A DNA stretch of 64,000 nt from Candidatus Nanopelagicaceae bacterium (GCA_018882885.1 VERG01000005.1:1-64000), one strand, 5' to 3'. Numbered from the stretch's first letter, positions 8,115 through 18,673 are shown. Program-made: numbers and translations. The notes: generated from the letters alone by a model not told the origin.

Positions 8115-8887
8115 TGACATCTAGGCCACTAAAGCCAACGATTGCGCAGATTCGAGAAATCTCTCAACCGGTATCTGTAACCGGAAGATCCAACGCCGAA
8201 CATTGGGTGGCTGATTTATATCTTCGAAAGATTTCTCCATATCTAACGAGATTGCTTTTAAAAACCCCAATATCCGCTAATGGCATAACTTATTTAATGA
8301 TCGCTACCGGTATTTCAATCAGTGCAGCACTTTTAATCCCCGGATACATTGGCATACTTCTAGCTTTGTTCTTATCCCAGCTTCAAATGCTTTGGGATTG
8401 CTGCGATGGAGAGATTGCACGCTGGCGACAAACTCAATCACCTAAAGGTGTATTTCTAGATCGATTAGGGCATTACTTAACCGAGTCTCTAATTCCAGTC
8501 GCACTGGGATTGCGACTTTCAGGTTGGCCAGAGAATCAAGTTACTGATTGGAAACCACCTTTTATCGGTGCACTGATTGGAATCATGATTCTTTGGAACA
8601 AAGCCTTTAATGACATAGTCCACGTCTCTCGTGCTTTTGCCGGATTAGAGAAATTGGCAGATGCTAAATCTGTTGGAACCCCAACCAAGAATTGGCTTCG
8701 TATTGCCAAAGCCCCTTTCCGAATTTTTGCGGTACAACGCCTATTTCATTCCGTTGAAATGTCCATCATCATCGTGATATTTAATGGCAGCGAGAAATTG
8801 CTTAACTGGGGTATTTACCTGGCGATATTTGTAACAGCGGGACATTTACTTTCAATACTTGGCTCGCGAAAGCTAGATAGGGGTTAA
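8114..8887 (+). CDS. CDP-alcohol phosphatidyltransferase-like protein with variant active site
   Basis: A 257-residue membrane protein sharing one base with the previous gene (TAATG). The motif reads DCCDGEIAR, eight residues, GVFLDRLGH: the fourth conserved Asp, taken as the catalytic base in structural studies of the family, is His. Other motif residues are intact. Either this subfamily uses His or the protein acts on another substrate or only binds. It belongs to one operon running to the ROK gene. Confidence 0.78.
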   Translation: MTSRPLKPTIAQIREISQPVSVTGRSNAEHWVADLYLRKISPYLTRLLLKTPISANGITYLMIATGISISAALLIPGYIGILLALFLSQLQMLWDCCDGEIARWRQTQSPKGVFLDRLGHYLTESLIPVALGLRLSGWPENQVTDWKPPFIGALIGIMILWNKAFNDIVHVSRAFAGLEKLADAKSVGTPTKNWLRIAKAPFRIFAVQRLFHSVEMSIIIVIFNGSEKLLNWGIYLAIFVTAGHLLSILGSRKLDRG

Positions 8888-8890
8888 GAG

Positions 8891-9676
8891 ATGCTATTTA
8901 TCTGTCACGAAATGATTTCTGGCTTCAGACACCTCTTCCCACGGGGCAGATTTAGATTTGTCTTAATCTTCTTATCTTTAATTGCTGCGACGATTTCAGT
9001 TTCAGAGCTATTGGTCATGAAATTGTTTGCCACTCTTGTTCTTCACGAAGATGAACTTGAATCACAGGCATTGCTCTGGGCGGTGATTGGCTTTTTTGTC
9101 TTCTTCGTTGTGACCAGGGTGAGTCAGTTCTACCAAAGAAATTATCGAGTTAAAGCATTTGCCCGCTCCTTCCGTGCTGCTAAGAAAGATCGCACCATGA
9201 AAGAGGAAAACCGTGAGTGGGCAATGGCTTTTGAGCTCACCAACGTCCTTAGCCTCGGCACTCAATTAGCTGCAATTCTGCTCTTTTTCCTATTTTTAAA
9301 CCCTTTGTTCGCTCTAGTGAACACAATTGTTTTACTACTGGTATTGCAGGTGGTCGGTAATTTATTCCGCAAGCAGATAGCCATACAGGCAGAGCTAACC
9401 GCTTTAGGTGGAAATAAGAAGGTAAAGCCAGATAAGCGATATGCGGTTCGAATCAAAGCGGCTGAAACCGGGGCATTGAGCTCTGGAGCCGGCACATTAT
9501 TTCTTTTAGGGCTGCTACTATTTTTGAGTATTGATGGTCAAATTACTCCAGCCAATACTTTGGTGATATTCCTCGGTGCCAGGTTGCAGAACTCCGTTAT
9601 TTCTAATGCTTCCAGATCTTTGATGCGCTATGCCAAATCAAACTCTAGAACTGTTGTTGATGATGACATCGAATGA
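8891..9676 (+). CDS. Membrane protein resembling an ABC-exporter transmembrane domain, no ATPase
   Basis: A 261-residue protein with four to five long hydrophobic helices (roughly residues 20-50, 60-80, 120-155, 200-220 and 225-240). The N-terminal part resembles type I ABC-exporter membrane domains in its pattern of basic N-terminus, two helices and a basic cytoplasmic stretch. No Walker or LSGGQ motif follows and no ATPase gene is adjacent. I cannot assign a function. Position between CDP-alcohol transferase and glycosyltransferase genes suggests a part in moving or making an envelope component. Confidence 0.5.
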   Translation: MLFICHEMISGFRHLFPRGRFRFVLIFLSLIAATISVSELLVMKLFATLVLHEDELESQALLWAVIGFFVFFVVTRVSQFYQRNYRVKAFARSFRAAKKDRTMKEENREWAMAFELTNVLSLGTQLAAILLFFLFLNPLFALVNTIVLLLVLQVVGNLFRKQIAIQAELTALGGNKKVKPDKRYAVRIKAAETGALSSGAGTLFLLGLLLFLSIDGQITPANTLVIFLGARLQNSVISNASRSLMRYAKSNSRTVVDDDIE

Positions 9677-10427
9677 CATCGAATTAACAATTGGCTATTC
9701 AACTCTTTCAGAGAGAGTAAAGCAGATTAGATTTCCAAAGCAAGAATCAAATCGCGAGCTACTTGTTGTAGTTCAAAACCCAGATCAAGCAAATTTGAAG
9801 GTAGAACAAGGACAAGCCAAAGTTTTTGAATTGACCAATAGAGGTGTTGCCAAGAGTCGAAATGCAGTACTGGACAAGGCATCTGGAGAGTTCTTGATTT
9901 TTGGCGATGATGACATCGTTTTTAATGAGTCGGGGATTAAAGAGCTAATTTCATATTTTAGATCCCATCCCCAATGTGACATCATCATGGCGCAGGCGGT
10001 TGATGAAACCGGCTCACTTCGGAAGCACTATCCGAGGCAGGCTCACAAACTAACCAGGTTTAACTCTGCTAAAGCTGCGACCTACGAGATGATGATCAGA
10101 GTCGCGCCCATTAGAGAAAAGAAAATCAGATTTGATGAAAGCTTTGGCGCAGGTGCAGAAAAGTACTTAGGGGATGAGTACATTTTCATTACCGATGCTC
10201 TTAAGGCGGGTTTGCAGGGTGTTTTTCTTCCAATTCCAGTTGCCATCCACCCCAAGGAGAGTTCGGGAAGTGGTTGGGGAACTAGGCGGGATCTAACCGC
10301 CAGAGCTGCGGTTTTCTCTCGGGTATTTGGCCCCTTTGCGCCAATTGCACGGGCTATGTTTTTAGTAAAGTCACGAAAAACATCGGTTGGCTTACGTAAC
10401 GGTATTCGATTCATAATTGGCAAGTGA
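9660..10427 (+). CDS. Family 2-like glycosyltransferase
   Basis: About 255 residues with a GT-A fold. The segment RGVAKSRNAVLDKASGEF followed by LIFGDDDIVF (residues about 80-90) is the acceptor loop and metal-binding DxD of GT2 enzymes, and LGDEYIFITDALKAG near residue 170 is the catalytic-base region. No membrane helix is seen, so it should act on the cytosolic side. Consecutive ATG codons at 9660 and 9663 overlap the end of the preceding gene by 14-17 bases. Donor and acceptor are unknown. Confidence 0.78.
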   Translation: MMTSNDIELTIGYSTLSERVKQIRFPKQESNRELLVVVQNPDQANLKVEQGQAKVFELTNRGVAKSRNAVLDKASGEFLIFGDDDIVFNESGIKELISYFRSHPQCDIIMAQAVDETGSLRKHYPRQAHKLTRFNSAKAATYEMMIRVAPIREKKIRFDESFGAGAEKYLGDEYIFITDALKAGLQGVFLPIPVAIHPKESSGSGWGTRRDLTARAAVFSRVFGPFAPIARAMFLVKSRKTSVGLRNGIRFIIGK

Positions 10428-11113
10428 AAATATTCGCCCATCGCGGCTTTAGCCACCGATATCCCGAGGCAACCCGGTTGGCGTATGAGAAAGCTCTTGA
10501 GGTCGGAGCAGATGGCTTTGAGTGTGATGTCAGGCTAACTAAAGATAAAAAAGTGGTTTGCTTTCACGATAGAAATTTGCGAAGAGTTGGTAATCTGAAA
10601 AAAGCGGTCTCCCGTACAACTTTGACAGAGATGCAAGAGAAGGTTTCTGCCATATCTTTAAATGAATTATTAGATATTGCAATCGCCAATGGCATTGATT
10701 TACTCATAGAGACTAAGCATCCAGTGTTATCAGGTGGTGCAATTGAAAAAGCGGTTATAAAACTGCTAGATAGCAAAACAAAGGAAATTAAGGAAGCGAA
10801 GATAGAAATTAGACTCATGTCCTTTTCACGTTTAGCGGTTCGTAGAATGAAGAAGAGCTCCTATCCAACAATGAAGGTAATCAAGTATTCACTCGGATTT
10901 CTAATCCGTCCTACGAAAGATATTGCCGTAGCCGTCGAGCTCTTAAGGAATCACCCGGGATTAATTACACGCAACTCTTCCAATCGCACTTATGTATGGA
11001 CTGTGAACTCTAGAGAGGATTTGCGGTGGCTGAAGAAGAAAGGTGTTTACGCGGTTATTACTGATAGACCGAAGAGAGCTAGACGGATTTTGCTACCCTC
11101 GCGCAATGGATGA
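10424..11113 (+). CDS. Glycerophosphodiester phosphodiesterase family protein
   Basis: A 229-residue GDPD-domain protein. The N-terminal KIFAHRGFSH, FECDVRLTKD and VCFHDRNL segments carry the conserved HR, ExD and HD residues of the metal and catalytic site, and the C-terminal TYVWTVNS...AVITDRP is typical. It should hydrolyse glycerophosphodiesters to glycerol-3-phosphate and an alcohol; in this cluster the true substrate may be a related headgroup diester. No signal peptide, so cytosolic. The GTG start overlaps the preceding TGA (GTGA). Confidence 0.88.
   Translation: MKIFAHRGFSHRYPEATRLAYEKALEVGADGFECDVRLTKDKKVVCFHDRNLRRVGNLKKAVSRTTLTEMQEKVSAISLNELLDIAIANGIDLLIETKHPVLSGGAIEKAVIKLLDSKTKEIKEAKIEIRLMSFSRLAVRRMKKSSYPTMKVIKYSLGFLIRPTKDIAVAVELLRNHPGLITRNSSNRTYVWTVNSREDLRWLKKKGVYAVITDRPKRARRILLPSRNG
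11094..11099 (+). promoter_or_regulatory. -10 box TACCCT, internal leaderless promoter
   Basis: TACCCT inside the end of the GDPD gene, six bases before ATG 11106; the ROK gene may be expressed from its own start as well as by read-through. Confidence 0.4.
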
Positions 11114-11873
11114 GCGTTTAACCCTCTCAGTAGATTGTGGCGGCTTGTTTTTAAAGAGCTGCGTCCTTGATGAATCCGGCACTATGCATTCAAAACCAGG
11201 ACGAATAGAGACACCCTATCCGCTCTCTCCAGAACGGTTTGTGAACACCATTAATGAGATTTCATCAGCGCTACCCAAGGCGTATCGCGCAACAATTGGA
11301 ATGCCGGGAATGATTCGAAACGGTGTTGTTGTAGCAACTCCGCATTACATAACCACTCGCGGTCCTCGCACCAGAATTGATCCAGAGCTGCAGGAGCAGT
11401 GGAGTGATTTTGATGTTCAAAAAGCGGTATCAGACAAATTAGGAATTCCTGCCTTGGTTTTAAATGATGCAGAGGTTCATGGCGCAGGAATTATCACCGG
11501 CTCTGGCTATGAGGTTGTAATTACTTTGGGAACCGGATTAGGTTTTGCGATTTTTTATGGCGGGAAATTAACTCCGCACTTCGAGTTCTCTCATGCCACT
11601 GTTCGAAGAGGAACCACTTATGACACCTGGATTGGCGAGCCCGAGCGCAAGAGATTAGGAAATGTTTTCTGGTCCCGTCGTATTAGACAGTTAGTAGAAG
11701 AGTTACGCCCAGTTTTTAAATGGGATCGCTTGTATATCGGTGGCGGAAATGCGCGCTGCATTAGACCAATTGACTTAGAGCGTATGGGTGATGATGTTGT
11801 GATTGTGCCAAATACCGCAGGTGTTGCCGGTGGCGTCAGAGCTTGGAATTTAGAACATTACTATCGCGCTTAA
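11106..11873 (+). CDS. ROK family protein (sugar kinase-like)
   Basis: A 255-residue ROK/ASKHA-fold protein. The phosphate-1 segment SVDCGGLFLKSCVLDESG, the acidic LNDAEVHGAG region (catalytic Asp expected here), the phosphate-2 loop TLGTGLGFAI and a C-terminal LYIGGGNAR are in order. The Cys-rich zinc motif of many ROK kinases and repressors is missing, as in polyphosphate-glucokinase-like members, and there is no HTH domain. The substrate is not evident. The start at 11106 overlaps the GDPD gene by eight bases. Its TAA forms a shared TTAA with the convergent aminotransferase stop. Confidence 0.78.
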   Translation: MDERLTLSVDCGGLFLKSCVLDESGTMHSKPGRIETPYPLSPERFVNTINEISSALPKAYRATIGMPGMIRNGVVVATPHYITTRGPRTRIDPELQEQWSDFDVQKAVSDKLGIPALVLNDAEVHGAGIITGSGYEVVITLGTGLGFAIFYGGKLTPHFEFSHATVRRGTTYDTWIGEPERKRLGNVFWSRRIRQLVEELRPVFKWDRLYIGGGNARCIRPIDLERMGDDVVIVPNTAGVAGGVRAWNLEHYYRA

Positions 11874-13321
11874 GCGCGTAGTGCTTTAGCGAACTCTAAG
11901 AAGTCTCCAACAATAATGTCGATCTCTTTTTGGCCATGTGCCAAGGAGATCAACCACTGCTCATCTAACCCTGGAGGGGTCATTACATTTCTATTTAGGG
12001 ACCAGAAGAAAGAAAGCTCGGCGATATCGAAATCTGTGGCTTTGTAATCGCGGTAGTTGCGTACCGGATCCGCTGACCAGGTAATACAGCCTTTTACGCC
12101 AAAACCAACGGTGTGTGCTGGAATCTCGTACTCATTAATAATCTCGGAGATCTTGGTTAAAGCTTGACGATTTAAATCCTCGCTGCGCTGTAGTGCTTCT
12201 GGGGTGCAGAGGCGATCAACTGCGCGGATACCGGCCATCGCTAGGTAATGACCATTAAAGGTACCAAGATGTGAATGCTTGCCATTTACTACAACTTCCA
12301 TGTACTCGCGCTTGCCACCAAATGCAGCAACAGGAATTCCGCCACCAATTGATTTAGCTAGTGAAATCAAATCAGGCTTAACACCAAGTCTTTGCGCAGC
12401 ACCTTGTGGTCCTGCAGTTAAACCAGTTTTTACCTCATCAAATACCAAAAGTACGCCGTACTGATCGCAGAGCTCACGAACTCTTTCGAGATAGCCCATA
12501 TCAGGTAGAACAATTCCGATATTTTCCAGAACCGGTTCCATAAATAGACAGGCGATCTTTTCAGCATAGGCTTGGAAAACTTTTTCGATGGCATCAGCAT
12601 CGTTGTAAGGAACTACCCAAACATCACCAGGCACGGTTGCATTTAGTGGAACGGTGTTTGGAGAGTTCGGATCTCCCGCTTTTTCTAGATCTGGTTTTGC
12701 AGAAACCATCAGTGGGTCATATGAACCGTGATAGCCGCCTTCAATTTTCACAACGCCTAATTTTCCGGTCGCAGCACGTGCGGTGCGTAGCGCGTACATC
12801 GTGGCTTCGGTACCTGAGTTGGCAAAGCGCACCATGTCTAACCCGAAGCGACGGCAAATAATCTCTGCACCATCGCGGGTGATCGGTGATGGAGTAGCGA
12901 ATAAAGTCCCGACATCTAATGTGGCATGCGCTTCTTTGATTACCTCTTCATTGAGATGACCAACCAAGAGCGCGCCAAATCCCATTGATAAATCAAGCAT
13001 TTCTCGGCCATCAACATCCTTCATCCAAGCGCCTTTAGCTGAAACGATGGAGATGGGATACGGATCCCAGTGTTGGAAGCTGGAGGCAACGCCAAGAGGG
13101 GTGACCTGAGCTGCGCGCTGATTTTCAACTCCGGATTGTGGAGCTAATTTATTGAATTTATTCCGCTCGATTTCAAGTAACTCTTGAATGCGTGCTGGAG
13201 AAACCGGTTTAACACGGTTTGGTGTCGACCTATAGGTCTGCGAATGATTTGTTTTGTTAAACATGGGAGTTTCGGGACTTCCCAAATACGGATCAGAAGA
13301 TCCGATTTGTTGGTACCACAC
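11870..13321 (-). CDS. Class III aminotransferase (glutamate-1-semialdehyde aminomutase-like)
   Basis: A PLP enzyme of fold type I, up to 483 residues. GTEATMYALR (cofactor phosphate), LVFDEVKTGL (the D-E-x-x-T/S motif) and SLAKSIGGG with the Schiff-base Lys are present, and the layout follows HemL and related aspartate aminotransferase family proteins. The 35-45-residue N-terminal extension and lack of heme genes nearby argue against assigning it to HemL. The start is uncertain: GTG 13321 gives the full length, ATG 13264 would remove 19 residues; neither has a good ribosome site. Confidence 0.8.
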   Translation of the reverse strand: MWYQQIGSSDPYLGSPETPMFNKTNHSQTYRSTPNRVKPVSPARIQELLEIERNKFNKLAPQSGVENQRAAQVTPLGVASSFQHWDPYPISIVSAKGAWMKDVDGREMLDLSMGFGALLVGHLNEEVIKEAHATLDVGTLFATPSPITRDGAEIICRRFGLDMVRFANSGTEATMYALRTARAATGKLGVVKIEGGYHGSYDPLMVSAKPDLEKAGDPNSPNTVPLNATVPGDVWVVPYNDADAIEKVFQAYAEKIACLFMEPVLENIGIVLPDMGYLERVRELCDQYGVLLVFDEVKTGLTAGPQGAAQRLGVKPDLISLAKSIGGGIPVAAFGGKREYMEVVVNGKHSHLGTFNGHYLAMAGIRAVDRLCTPEALQRSEDLNRQALTKISEIINEYEIPAHTVGFGVKGCITWSADPVRNYRDYKATDFDIAELSFFWSLNRNVMTPPGLDEQWLISLAHGQKEIDIIVGDFLEFAKALRA

Positions 13322-13355
13322 TCCTGTTCGAAATATCGCTTACTTGCTAGGGGTG

Positions 13356-13385
13356 AGGTTACTCCTGGGTATCAAAGACCGTCAA
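13356..13385 (-). promoter_or_regulatory. Candidate sigma70-type promoter of the aminotransferase gene
   Basis: Reading on the minus strand, TTGACG (13385-13380), an 18-base spacer and TAACCT (13361-13356). This would leave a leader of about 30 bases to GTG 13321. Confidence 0.4.
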
Positions 13386-13397
13386 GAGATAGGGGGT

Positions 13398-13420
13398 TTA
13401 TGCGTGTTTACCGCATAAAA
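13398..13420. other. 8-bp inverted repeat at the end of the exporter operon
   Basis: TTTATGCG and CGCATAAA flank a seven-base loop and overlap the stop codon of the ABC permease at 13408. It may form a weak 3' hairpin, but no U-tract follows on the minus strand. Confidence 0.3.
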
Positions 13421-14229
13421 AGATTGCGTAAACGACGGGTTGTGAAATACAAACCGGTCACAATCATCACACAGAAATAACCCAAATGCAGCAAGGTTCC
13501 AGAGTCCCAATAACCAAACCAAAGATCACGGACTAATTCAATTCCATGCCAAGAGGGAAATAGTTGAATCAAAAACTCTAACCAATCTGGATATACAGAG
13601 ATGGGGTACAAAGAGCCAGAGAATAAAAACATCGGCAACAAAACAATGTTAATCATTCCCATTTGTTGGTAAGTCTTAAAGTAAGAGGTAATTGCCATTC
13701 CAAATGATGCAAAACCAAATGCGATAAAGACGGCTGCTGGAATCGCCAAGATTGCAGAAACACCAGGCACTAATCCTAAAGGTGCGGTGATTGCTAAGAA
13801 AGCAATAGCGTAGGAAAGTCCACGCAACAACGCCCAAGTGATTTCACCAAGCGCAACATCAAGTGGGCCAAGCGGAGTAGCCAACATTCCTTTATACAGC
13901 TTGCTTTCATTTAACTTAAAAAATACATTCCAAGTTGAGTCATAAATTGCGCCATTCATAGCGCTGGTGGCGAGTAGACCGGGAGCGATAAAAACCGCGT
14001 AATCAACTGTGCCGCGACCGCTATCAACATCACCAATTAACTCACCCATGCCGTAACCAAAGGCCAGTAGATAAAGAACCGGTTCGATGAAGCCGGTAAC
14101 GATTGGCACCCAGGTAGAGGAGCGCAGCGCTATAAAAGCGCGCTCTAATATCGCACGAGCTCTACCGGCATAAAGCTGGTGACCCCAACGATCTGCTCTC
14201 TCCTCTGCAATCTCAACCGCGGTTTTCAC
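13408..14229 (-). CDS. ABC-2 type exporter permease (second subunit)
   Basis: A 273-residue membrane protein with six predicted helices of the ABC-2/DrrB type. The helix-rich core includes GFIEPVLYLLAFGYG and FLFSGSLYPISVYPDW, typical of the family. It is a paralogue of the next gene upstream and the pair likely forms a heterodimeric permease driven by the ATPase encoded first in the operon. ATGA-type overlap (14226-14229) with the upstream gene. The exported substrate is unknown; drug, lipid or polysaccharide are all possible. Confidence 0.85.
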   Translation of the reverse strand: MKTAVEIAEERADRWGHQLYAGRARAILERAFIALRSSTWVPIVTGFIEPVLYLLAFGYGMGELIGDVDSGRGTVDYAVFIAPGLLATSAMNGAIYDSTWNVFFKLNESKLYKGMLATPLGPLDVALGEITWALLRGLSYAIAFLAITAPLGLVPGVSAILAIPAAVFIAFGFASFGMAITSYFKTYQQMGMINIVLLPMFLFSGSLYPISVYPDWLEFLIQLFPSWHGIELVRDLWFGYWDSGTLLHLGYFCVMIVTGLYFTTRRLRNLFMR

Positions 14230-15038
14230 TTTGCCAACCTTTCGGCGAACTTTCGATTGGCTAATTTAAAACCGGCCACCATCATGACAATCAAGTAACT
14301 GAAGTGAACTAACAGCATGGTCCCGGAGATTGAATAACCGTAGGAGAAGTAACGACCCAATTCAGTAGCGTGCCAAAGTGGTGAAATCCAACCAATAGGC
14401 TGCAAGAAAACCGGCATGGTGTTTAGAGGAAAAAATGTGCCTGAGAAAAGAAACATAGGCATAATGATCAAACGGTTTAAAACCGTCATGAAGTAGTCCT
14501 CATTTTTTACGCTGGCGGTGATTCCCATAATTACAGCGGCAAAAGCACCCGCTGCAAATATGGTCACAGGAATTACATCCCAGGATTGTCCAATAGTTAC
14601 TACTCCAAATGCGATGAGTAAGGCCCAATAACAAACCACGGTAAATACAACACGTGCAATCGCGCCAATAAATACCCCCAAAACAATCTGTCCGGGATTA
14701 ATTGGTGTTGCATTAATTGCGTAGAAAAGTTTGCGCCACTTAAAACCTTCCATAACTGGGAACATCGCCTCATCAAGCGCGCCGGTTAAAGCTGCACTGG
14801 CTAGAAGAGCTGGTGCGATAAAGGTTATGTACTCAACACCGCCGGTTCCGGAGGTTCCAGAGTTTTCATTAACCAAAACCCCAATTCCAATACCAATCGC
14901 CACCAAATAAAAGAGTGGATTGCCAATCGCAACGATGGCGATAATGCCCTTCCACTTCATCATTTGGGCGATTCGCGCCTCAGCTACATAGGTAGCACCG
15001 CGCGAGCGAATCTTTGCTACATCAATACCTTGGTTCAT
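14226..15038 (-). CDS. ABC-2 type exporter permease (first subunit)
   Basis: A 270-residue ABC-2 permease with about six helices. It shares the family motif FLFSGTFFPLNTMPVFLQ with its neighbour, including the conserved FSG turn, and both contain the FIAPALL/FIAPGLL segment. It lies between the ATPase and the second permease with four-base overlaps on both sides, so all three are coupled. Confidence 0.85.
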   Translation of the reverse strand: MNQGIDVAKIRSRGATYVAEARIAQMMKWKGIIAIVAIGNPLFYLVAIGIGIGVLVNENSGTSGTGGVEYITFIAPALLASAALTGALDEAMFPVMEGFKWRKLFYAINATPINPGQIVLGVFIGAIARVVFTVVCYWALLIAFGVVTIGQSWDVIPVTIFAAGAFAAVIMGITASVKNEDYFMTVLNRLIIMPMFLFSGTFFPLNTMPVFLQPIGWISPLWHATELGRYFSYGYSISGTMLLVHFSYLIVMMVAGFKLANRKFAERLAK

Positions 15039-15961
15039 TCGATCAAAGATCTTCCCGTTAACCGTAGGAAAACATCTTCAAGAGAGCTGCGCCGAACCAA
15101 AGATGTTGTGGGATGTAATTTCTTTGCCGTGATTGCTTCAAGCAATGCTTCGCCATCTTCGACATACATCAAGATGCGATCCGGTAACTCCTCAATTCTG
15201 GAGCACATCTCGCGCAAGATTGGAGCTACCTCTTTATTGCGATCAGAGCCAAAGCGAACCTCAAGTACTTCTTTTGTGGAGTACTGCTTAATTAATTCGA
15301 GCGGAGAGCCTTCCGCCATGATTTTGCCCTTATCCATAACAACTAATCGATCACAGAGCTGCTCTGCCTCATCCATAAAGTGGGTAGTAATAACTAGTGT
15401 CACGCCGGTTTCCTTCAAACGGAAAAGGCGATCCCACAAAATATGACGGGCCTGCGGATCTAAACCGGTGGTTGGTTCATCCAACATCAAAATATCTGGC
15501 TCGCTGACCAATGCGCGAGCAATGGTTAAACGACGTTTCATGCCGCCACTAAGCGCCTCAACCTTTGCATCACGCTTGTCTTGCAACTGGGCAAAATCCA
15601 ACAACTCTTCAATTTTGTTTTGGATAAATTTCTTGCTTAATCCAAAGTAACGTCCATAAATAAAAAGGTTTTCAGATACGGTTAATTCGCCATCCAGGTT
15701 ATCTTGCTGTGGGACAACACCAAGATGAGCACGAATTTGTGGGCCATGTTCTTCAGGATCGCGACCGAGAATTGAGATAGTTCCAGAGCTGCGTTGTGAG
15801 GTAGCGGCGATGATTCGCATCGTGGTGGATTTGCCGGCCCCGTTGGGTCCCAGCAAACCAAAGGACTCACCCTTGGCTACATCAAAATCAATGGCATCTA
15901 CTGCGGTGAAATCCCCGTACTTCTTGGTCAATCCACGCGCGCTAATTAGCGATTCAGGCAT
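15035..15961 (-). CDS. ABC exporter ATPase (DrrA/NodI type)
   Basis: A 308-residue ATP-binding subunit. Walker A GPNGAGKSTT (residues about 39-48), the Q-loop region GVVPQQDNL, signature LSGGMKRR, Walker B ILMLDEPTTGLD and the H-loop ITTHFMDEAE are complete. A C-terminal regulatory extension of about 90 residues is typical of DrrA-like exporters. It is first in a three-gene operon with two ABC-2 permeases. The start lies six bases behind TAAGAT, so the operon mRNA is probably leaderless. Confidence 0.92.
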   Translation of the reverse strand: MPESLISARGLTKKYGDFTAVDAIDFDVAKGESFGLLGPNGAGKSTTMRIIAATSQRSSGTISILGRDPEEHGPQIRAHLGVVPQQDNLDGELTVSENLFIYGRYFGLSKKFIQNKIEELLDFAQLQDKRDAKVEALSGGMKRRLTIARALVSEPDILMLDEPTTGLDPQARHILWDRLFRLKETGVTLVITTHFMDEAEQLCDRLVVMDKGKIMAEGSPLELIKQYSTKEVLEVRFGSDRNKEVAPILREMCSRIEELPDRILMYVEDGEALLEAITAKKLHPTTSLVRRSSLEDVFLRLTGRSLIE

Positions 15962-15967
15962 TGATTT

Positions 15968-15973
15968 ATCTTA
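15968..15973 (-). promoter_or_regulatory. -10 box TAAGAT, leaderless promoter
   Basis: TAAGAT six bases before ATG 15961 on the minus strand. Confidence 0.55.
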
Positions 15974-15989
15974 TCCCCTCAGAGAGGTC

Positions 15990-17440
<1,451 letters not shown>

Positions 17441-18598
17441 TTAAGCACTCTTTGCATACTTTGATGCAAAGATTAAAAGGTAAGAAAGCGCTGCAATCAA
17501 CAACAAGGTCCAACGCAGCTCAATCGCATCTGCGATGAAGCCGATTAATGGTGGTCCAATTACAAAGCCAAAGTAGGAGACACCAGACACCTTTGCGACC
17601 GCTTCGGAAGGTGCAATAACTCCTGCGTATTTTGTGGATGCGAGGGTTCCAGCTGCACTGAACATCAATGGGATTACAACAGACAACCCCAGACCTAACA
17701 AGAACCAGGCGACCATAATCGCAGGAACTCCACCAATAAATAATCCAGCGGCTAGACCAGTACCGGAAATTAATCCACCGGTTGCAATTATTATTGAAGC
17801 GCCAAAACGATGCGCCAAATAATCACCAGAGAACCGGCCGATAATCATGGCGGTGCAGAAAACTATATAAGGCAGTGTTGATATAAACGGCGTGGCATCA
17901 AATGCATCGCGGGCCAAGACACCGCCCCAATCTCCTGCTGCACCCTCACTCATCGCGGCAAACAAACCAAATAATCCAAAGATCCAAAAGATAAATGGAT
18001 GTTTGGCACGTGGCCCAGTTGAGAAGTCATGTTTATCAACCTCTGCAGGCAGGAAGAGTGGCTTAATCAAAATAGCTGCAACTACATAAATACCAGCCAG
18101 AGTTGCTGCTTGTTGCATTGGTGTGATCTCCCACTGCGAAAACAATCCACCTAGCACTCCACCAATTAAAGTTCCGACGGAGAACATGCCGTGAAATACA
18201 CTCATCAAACGTCTTTGTGCACGTTGTTCAACAACTACCGCATGAGCATTCATTGAGACATCTTGAGTGGCAAGTGCAAAACCAAAAATAAATAATGAAA
18301 ACCAAAACCATTGCAGATTCAAAAGTAAGCCGACCAAAATACAGCTGATTGCAAGCGCCAGAGTTGACCAGAAAATTACCGGTTGGCTACCGAATTTTGC
18401 AGCATTACGTCCTGCTGGTTTTAAAGCGACAAATACACCGATAGAGACAAAGAGAAGTGAGAGACCAAGGGTGCCGTTAGAAACATCTAATATCCGTTTG
18501 AAATCCGGGATACGTGCCACGAAGGTTCCAGCGGTAAAGCCATTAATAATGAAGGTAATGGTTACTGCGAGGCGAGCGCGACGAAGAGAAGTTTCCAT
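17441..18598 (-). CDS. MFS permease
   Basis: A 385-residue major facilitator with twelve predicted helices in two halves. The family loop between helices 2 and 3 is visible as KPAGRNAAKFG. The early helix region with FVARIPDFKRILDVSNGTLG resembles the YbjJ/fucose-permease-like group. Substrate unknown. A TAGACT box lies nine bases upstream of the ATG at 18598. Confidence 0.85.
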   Translation of the reverse strand: METSLRRARLAVTITFIINGFTAGTFVARIPDFKRILDVSNGTLGLSLLFVSIGVFVALKPAGRNAAKFGSQPVIFWSTLALAISCILVGLLLNLQWFWFSLFIFGFALATQDVSMNAHAVVVEQRAQRRLMSVFHGMFSVGTLIGGVLGGLFSQWEITPMQQAATLAGIYVVAAILIKPLFLPAEVDKHDFSTGPRAKHPFIFWIFGLFGLFAAMSEGAAGDWGGVLARDAFDATPFISTLPYIVFCTAMIIGRFSGDYLAHRFGASIIIATGGLISGTGLAAGLFIGGVPAIMVAWFLLGLGLSVVIPLMFSAAGTLASTKYAGVIAPSEAVAKVSGVSYFGFVIGPPLIGFIADAIELRWTLLLIAALSYLLIFASKYAKSA

Positions 18599-18607
18599 AA
18601 TTTGCTA

Positions 18608-18613
18608 AGTCTA
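18608..18613 (-). promoter_or_regulatory. -10 box TAGACT before the MFS gene
   Basis: TAGACT nine bases before ATG 18598; predicted leader of at most a few bases. Confidence 0.35.
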
Positions 18614-18673
18614 CCCAGCAGAGGTTCAATAGTTATTAAGGTTTTTTTCAGAAAAAAATGATGAGGTGCGGGT

